In this document: positions 63,817-64,000 of the stretch, piece after piece | Layout: each line of letters begins with the position of its first letter | Numbering within the stretch: position 1 is the first letter of the stretch | DNA from: JBBIPA01 sp963820495 | GTDB lineage: Bacteria > Chloroflexota > Dehalococcoidia > GIF9 > UBA5629 | Length of the DNA: 64,000 nt | Reading direction: 5' to 3' | Assembly: GCA_963820495.1 (NCBI GenBank) | Contig: CAWGAF010000002.1 | Coordinates: forward strand, 1,272,720 to 1,336,719 | Notes under the pieces: model-generated | The model's database searches: none | Told to the model about the DNA's origin: nothing | What the model saw: only the letters and a program-made list of their open reading frames with translations | Made by a program: the position numbers and the translations under genes

Positions 63817-64000
63817 TTAATCCTCTGTAAGATACATCGGGAAGCTATGCTATGGTACTAAAAAGCTATCGTCAAAGCAAATAGTAAAATTGGCAGATGA
63901 TATGACAAGTCCGGAGATTAATAAATAAAAAAACCTTAACAACTGAATAGTGGAAGGAGAGAAAAATCCAAACATAGGCGATAGGAAATACCTATCGACC

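Noticed and set aside
1..64000. CRISPR array
   Set aside because: No set of regularly spaced direct repeats with unique spacers was seen; the repeats found are far apart and few.

Overview
The window looks like a chromosome segment of an anaerobic bacterium, most plausibly a Chloroflexota/Dehalococcoidia-type lineage (inference from gene content: a Tat-exported molybdoenzyme with NrfD, HdrD-like and Nuo/Nfn-type electron carriers, a zinc-rich response regulator, TTG/GTG starts behind good GGAGG sites, moderate GC). No rRNA, complete tRNA or CRISPR array is visible.

Layout. 1-2290: a small accreted region with a SIR2-like DUF4917 gene and a membrane protein between two tRNA-Asn-like 3' ends. 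2348-9730: an acetate-type transporter, then a membrane respiratory cluster (molybdopterin subunit, four-cluster ferredoxin, NrfD anchor, small membrane protein, cytochrome b/HdrD-like fusion broken by two frameshifts). 9789-13937: zinc ribbon protein, TPR lipoprotein, a strong promoter with a short leader or small RNA, and a compact pantothenate operon (panG-like, panD, panB, panC). 14194-26384: the metabolic centrepiece, an electron-transfer operon with a ribbon-helix-helix/NuoE fusion, NuoF, a 2Fe-2S/4Fe-4S protein, a 1357-residue selenocysteine formate dehydrogenase carrying a built-in GltD-type flavoprotein module, a NuoG/GltD fusion, and NfnA and NfnB. Together these could link formate, NADH, NADPH and ferredoxin by flavin-based bifurcation.

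26428-30014 is a polysaccharide locus (GH16-like lipoprotein, deacetylase, frameshifted processive glycosyltransferase). 30126-34413 holds an unusual response regulator with zinc and nuclease-like repeats, followed by an OmpR-type regulator and its kinase. 34520-45923 is housekeeping (acyl-CoA synthetase, PPC protein, DAHP synthase, orphan NuoG-like protein, Pcm, Xer recombinase, UvrC, MBL hydrolase, CinA-Nudix fusion) with one IS481-like element just upstream of uvrC.

46019-55948 is a 9.9-kb integrative element driven by a large serine recombinase. It sits inside comM: joining the flanks at a shared ACAA restores a 506-codon comM frame exactly. It carries a phage-O-like protein, an XRE regulator, zinc-ribbon proteins, a secreted nuclease, a lipoprotein/GIY-YIG chimera, several tiny genes, three copies of an undescribed hairpin repeat, a tRNA-Met 3' fragment and a candidate SAM-I-clan riboswitch with terminator ahead of a Cys-rich cargo gene. 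57396-64000 holds an unknown gene, a lipoprotein, a large PIN-domain protein between direct repeats, and a pair of steroid-type redox enzymes.
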